DNA of 64,000 bases from Eunapius fragilis (taxonomy: Eukaryota > Porifera > Demospongiae > Spongillida > Spongillidae). The notes below the pieces were generated by a model that did no database searches, was not told where the DNA came from, and was given only the letters and a program-made list of their open reading frames with translations. The stretch's first letter is position 1; every line of letters begins with the position of its first letter. The stretch lies in contig OY811981.1 in assembly GCA_963681505.1 (NCBI GenBank), forward strand, positions 2,582,572-2,646,571. Reading direction: 5' to 3'. Position numbers and translations under genes: made by a program. This document shows positions 62,130 to 64,000 of the stretch, one piece after another.

Positions 62130-63837
62130 TTATTTTGATAGCCACCTGTTTTTCTCATCTTCTGATGGTTGCCTATACCTCGGGACATCTTGCAGCAGTA
62201 CATTTGAAACTGATGGCTCTCCTGCCACCACGTCAACATATTGTCCTGGTATAGCATCCATCACACATTGTGGCTCCATTGCTGTATGGCTTATTTTTCT
62301 ACTCCACCAGTACCTACAATTAAAGAACGAAAATTAGAGACATGGATTAAAAATCCAGAGACACAACAAACCATATAATGACGGCAGCAGTTCCAAAGAC
62401 GACAAATCCAATCATTAAGGACGGGATGATGGATGCACTGAGAATGAGAGCAATATTTTTTTGCCGGCCAACTGAATTACTTAGAGTGGGGTAGGATTGA
62501 GTGCTGTTGGATGAGAAGGGGGCGGTGGTTACTGCAGACGTTGGTTGTGGCAAGGGGACCGCAAGCTGGAATAAAACCAATAGGTTGTCTGAAGTTGTCT
62601 GAACTGACATTGATTTGGTGTCAATGACGACGGAGCTGGACCTGCCCATGCATTCCTGATGCACTAACAAATATTCCTCAAAGAACACTTCAAGGCGGTC
62701 ATACTGCTGGTTGCCAGTACACTGAGACACATATAGTGAAGCCGTTCTTATACCTGCGTGTGAAATGTTCGACAGGAATACACCAGTTTCATTCACAAAT
62801 GCAAAGCTTATCTGTGATCCGTGTCCAAAGCAAACCCCAAGGTAAGGGAAATCAGTGTTGAGAAGTAAACTGCTTATGGCTTCTGAGTCCCACCAGTTGA
62901 TGTTCAGCTCCACTGTTTGGTTCATGAGTGGTAGTGCGATGAGGCGGGCGTTTGCACCCTGGCAAATGTACTGGTAGCCATTGGCAGTCACAGTTGTGAT
63001 GTTTAGTATCTGCCACTCTTGGAGGTCAAAGTACACCATGGTGTCACCGCAGCTAGCAAGCAATGTTGAGCCATCCTCGGAGTGCATCAGGATGTAGGGG
63101 ATGGTGCAGTCTGGGAGGGTGCCAATCTCATCTGAAGTGGTGGTCAAGGGCAGGATTCTGTACAGGTAGCTCCCGGAGGTGAGGTAGAGTACCTGATCAG
63201 ATGGTGCACTGCTATCGGGAATATCACGCACTATGAAGTTGGATATTTGGAGCGGTGTTTGCAGGGAGATTTGGTACTGTGGCTGTGGGAAGACATACTG
63301 TACTTGCAAAGTGTCGACATTTATGGATAAGATGTTGAAATAGTCGGTTTGAAAGTTTAGACAAACAGCAAACACGCTGTGCAGCATCTTAAAGAACGTT
63401 ACTGGACTGCACTGCCTGTTAATAGAAACCACGTGATGTTCAACCGCAAAGTCGGAGACTGTGTCATTGCGGGTAATGTCCACAACGCCAAAGGCGCCGC
63501 TCAGTGGGATGAAAATCCGCACAGACCAGGGGGCTACGGAAATAACCAAGTTTTGCCTACAGTACACGTTCTGTTTTCCGCATTCGCTCGGGAGGCGGTG
63601 GTCTGGTAAGCAGATATTGTATACAACACCACCGCCGCTTGAAATCGTGATATCCACACCTGCAGACCCGTTACGCATGGAAACCGTGAGTTGCTGGGGT
63701 GCTGCTTTTTATAAACAATGATGTTAAGGCGCGCATTGTTGTCAAAACTTACCTAATACAGCCCCGCCCCCTCGAGCTCTGATTGCCACCAGCAATGATA
63801 ACGATACGACGAGTAAAGAAGTCCTCGCGAGCTCCAT
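62130..63837 (-). CDS. Type I membrane protein with large glycosylated ectodomain
   Basis: Three exons: 63753-63837, 62363-63704, 62130-62313; total 1611 nt, 536 codons. Exon 1 starts MELARTSLLVVSLSLLVAIR, a signal peptide, and ends at GTAAGT. Exon 2 encodes an ectodomain of about 410 residues with many NxS/T sites and repeated hydrophobic strands (for example VLYLTSGSYLYRILPL). This is reminiscent of a beta-propeller but without a clear repeat signature. It is followed by a Ser/Thr-rich stalk and a membrane span (SLMIGFVVFGTAAVIIWFVV). Exon 3 encodes a cytoplasmic tail of about 60 residues with QYVDV and RYRQP tyrosine motifs. The exon 2 donor (GTCTCT) is weak but gives the only in-phase join; reading through instead ends after five residues. 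Family not recognised. Confidence 0.75.
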
Positions 63838-64000
63838 TGCATGCAGTGATGAATATGAGAAAGGGGCTTTACCTGGGGAAGTACCCACGAACGTTGGTCT
63901 GCACGTAAAGGAAAATCATGTCATGCCATTTGGTACTGATAACGATTGATCTACATTACATCATGTGTATTGGTCTAAATATAATCATGGTCCTAGGACC
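63838..64000. other. Upstream of the type I membrane protein gene
   Basis: Window end; nothing recognised beyond a short AT-rich stretch. Confidence 0.4.

Overview
This window looks like nuclear DNA of an early-branching animal, most likely a demosponge. That is inferred from small introns (often 50-170 bp) with GT/AG ends, small families of lineage-type membrane proteins, very high microsatellite and minisatellite content, and retroelement fragments. No ribosome binding sites, operons or phage genes are visible, so genes were built by joining exons by hand and checking splice phase. Three gene models close exactly in frame from ATG to stop (P450-1 and P450-3, 517 codons each; CRM-A, 250 codons). 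CRM-B (416 codons) and a type I membrane protein (536 codons) also close.

Layout. 1-2351 (+): a K/A/P-rich then extremely acidic D/E/G repeat protein, open at the window edge. 2957-39620: a tandemly duplicated block of CYP46-like cytochrome P450 genes (-) and SnoaL/DUF4440-like genes (+). It holds P450-1 (4029-10102), a broken SnoaL copy (11574-12460), P450-2 (14037-16796, 5' exons not found), a better SnoaL copy (29221-30479), a lone frameshifted P450 first exon (33128-33269) and P450-3 (34532-39620). A Ty3/gypsy fragment, a decayed non-LTR reverse transcriptase (17335-19925), the 3' exons of a Ulp1/SENP-like peptidase (20889-21650) and a 5.6 kb satellite with two opposed arms (21690-27350) lie inside this block.

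41480-59904: two paralogous secreted-N-terminus, single-pass membrane proteins (-), CRM-A (41480-44677) and the larger CRM-B (48310-59904). Between them lies a + strand gene with a neugrin-like helical domain (45484-47427). CRM-B differs from CRM-A by extra Cys-rich exons that are all phase 1-1. Its long intron contains a 4.4 kb array of about 175 copies of a 25-bp unit. 62130-63837 (-): a type I membrane protein with a large extracellular region.

Most of the remaining sequence is repeat: at least three palindromic MITE-like families, a perfect 120-bp-arm hairpin at 51488-51744, several minisatellites, and CA/GT tracts that often directly touch splice sites. Family names are given from motif recognition only; no database search was possible.
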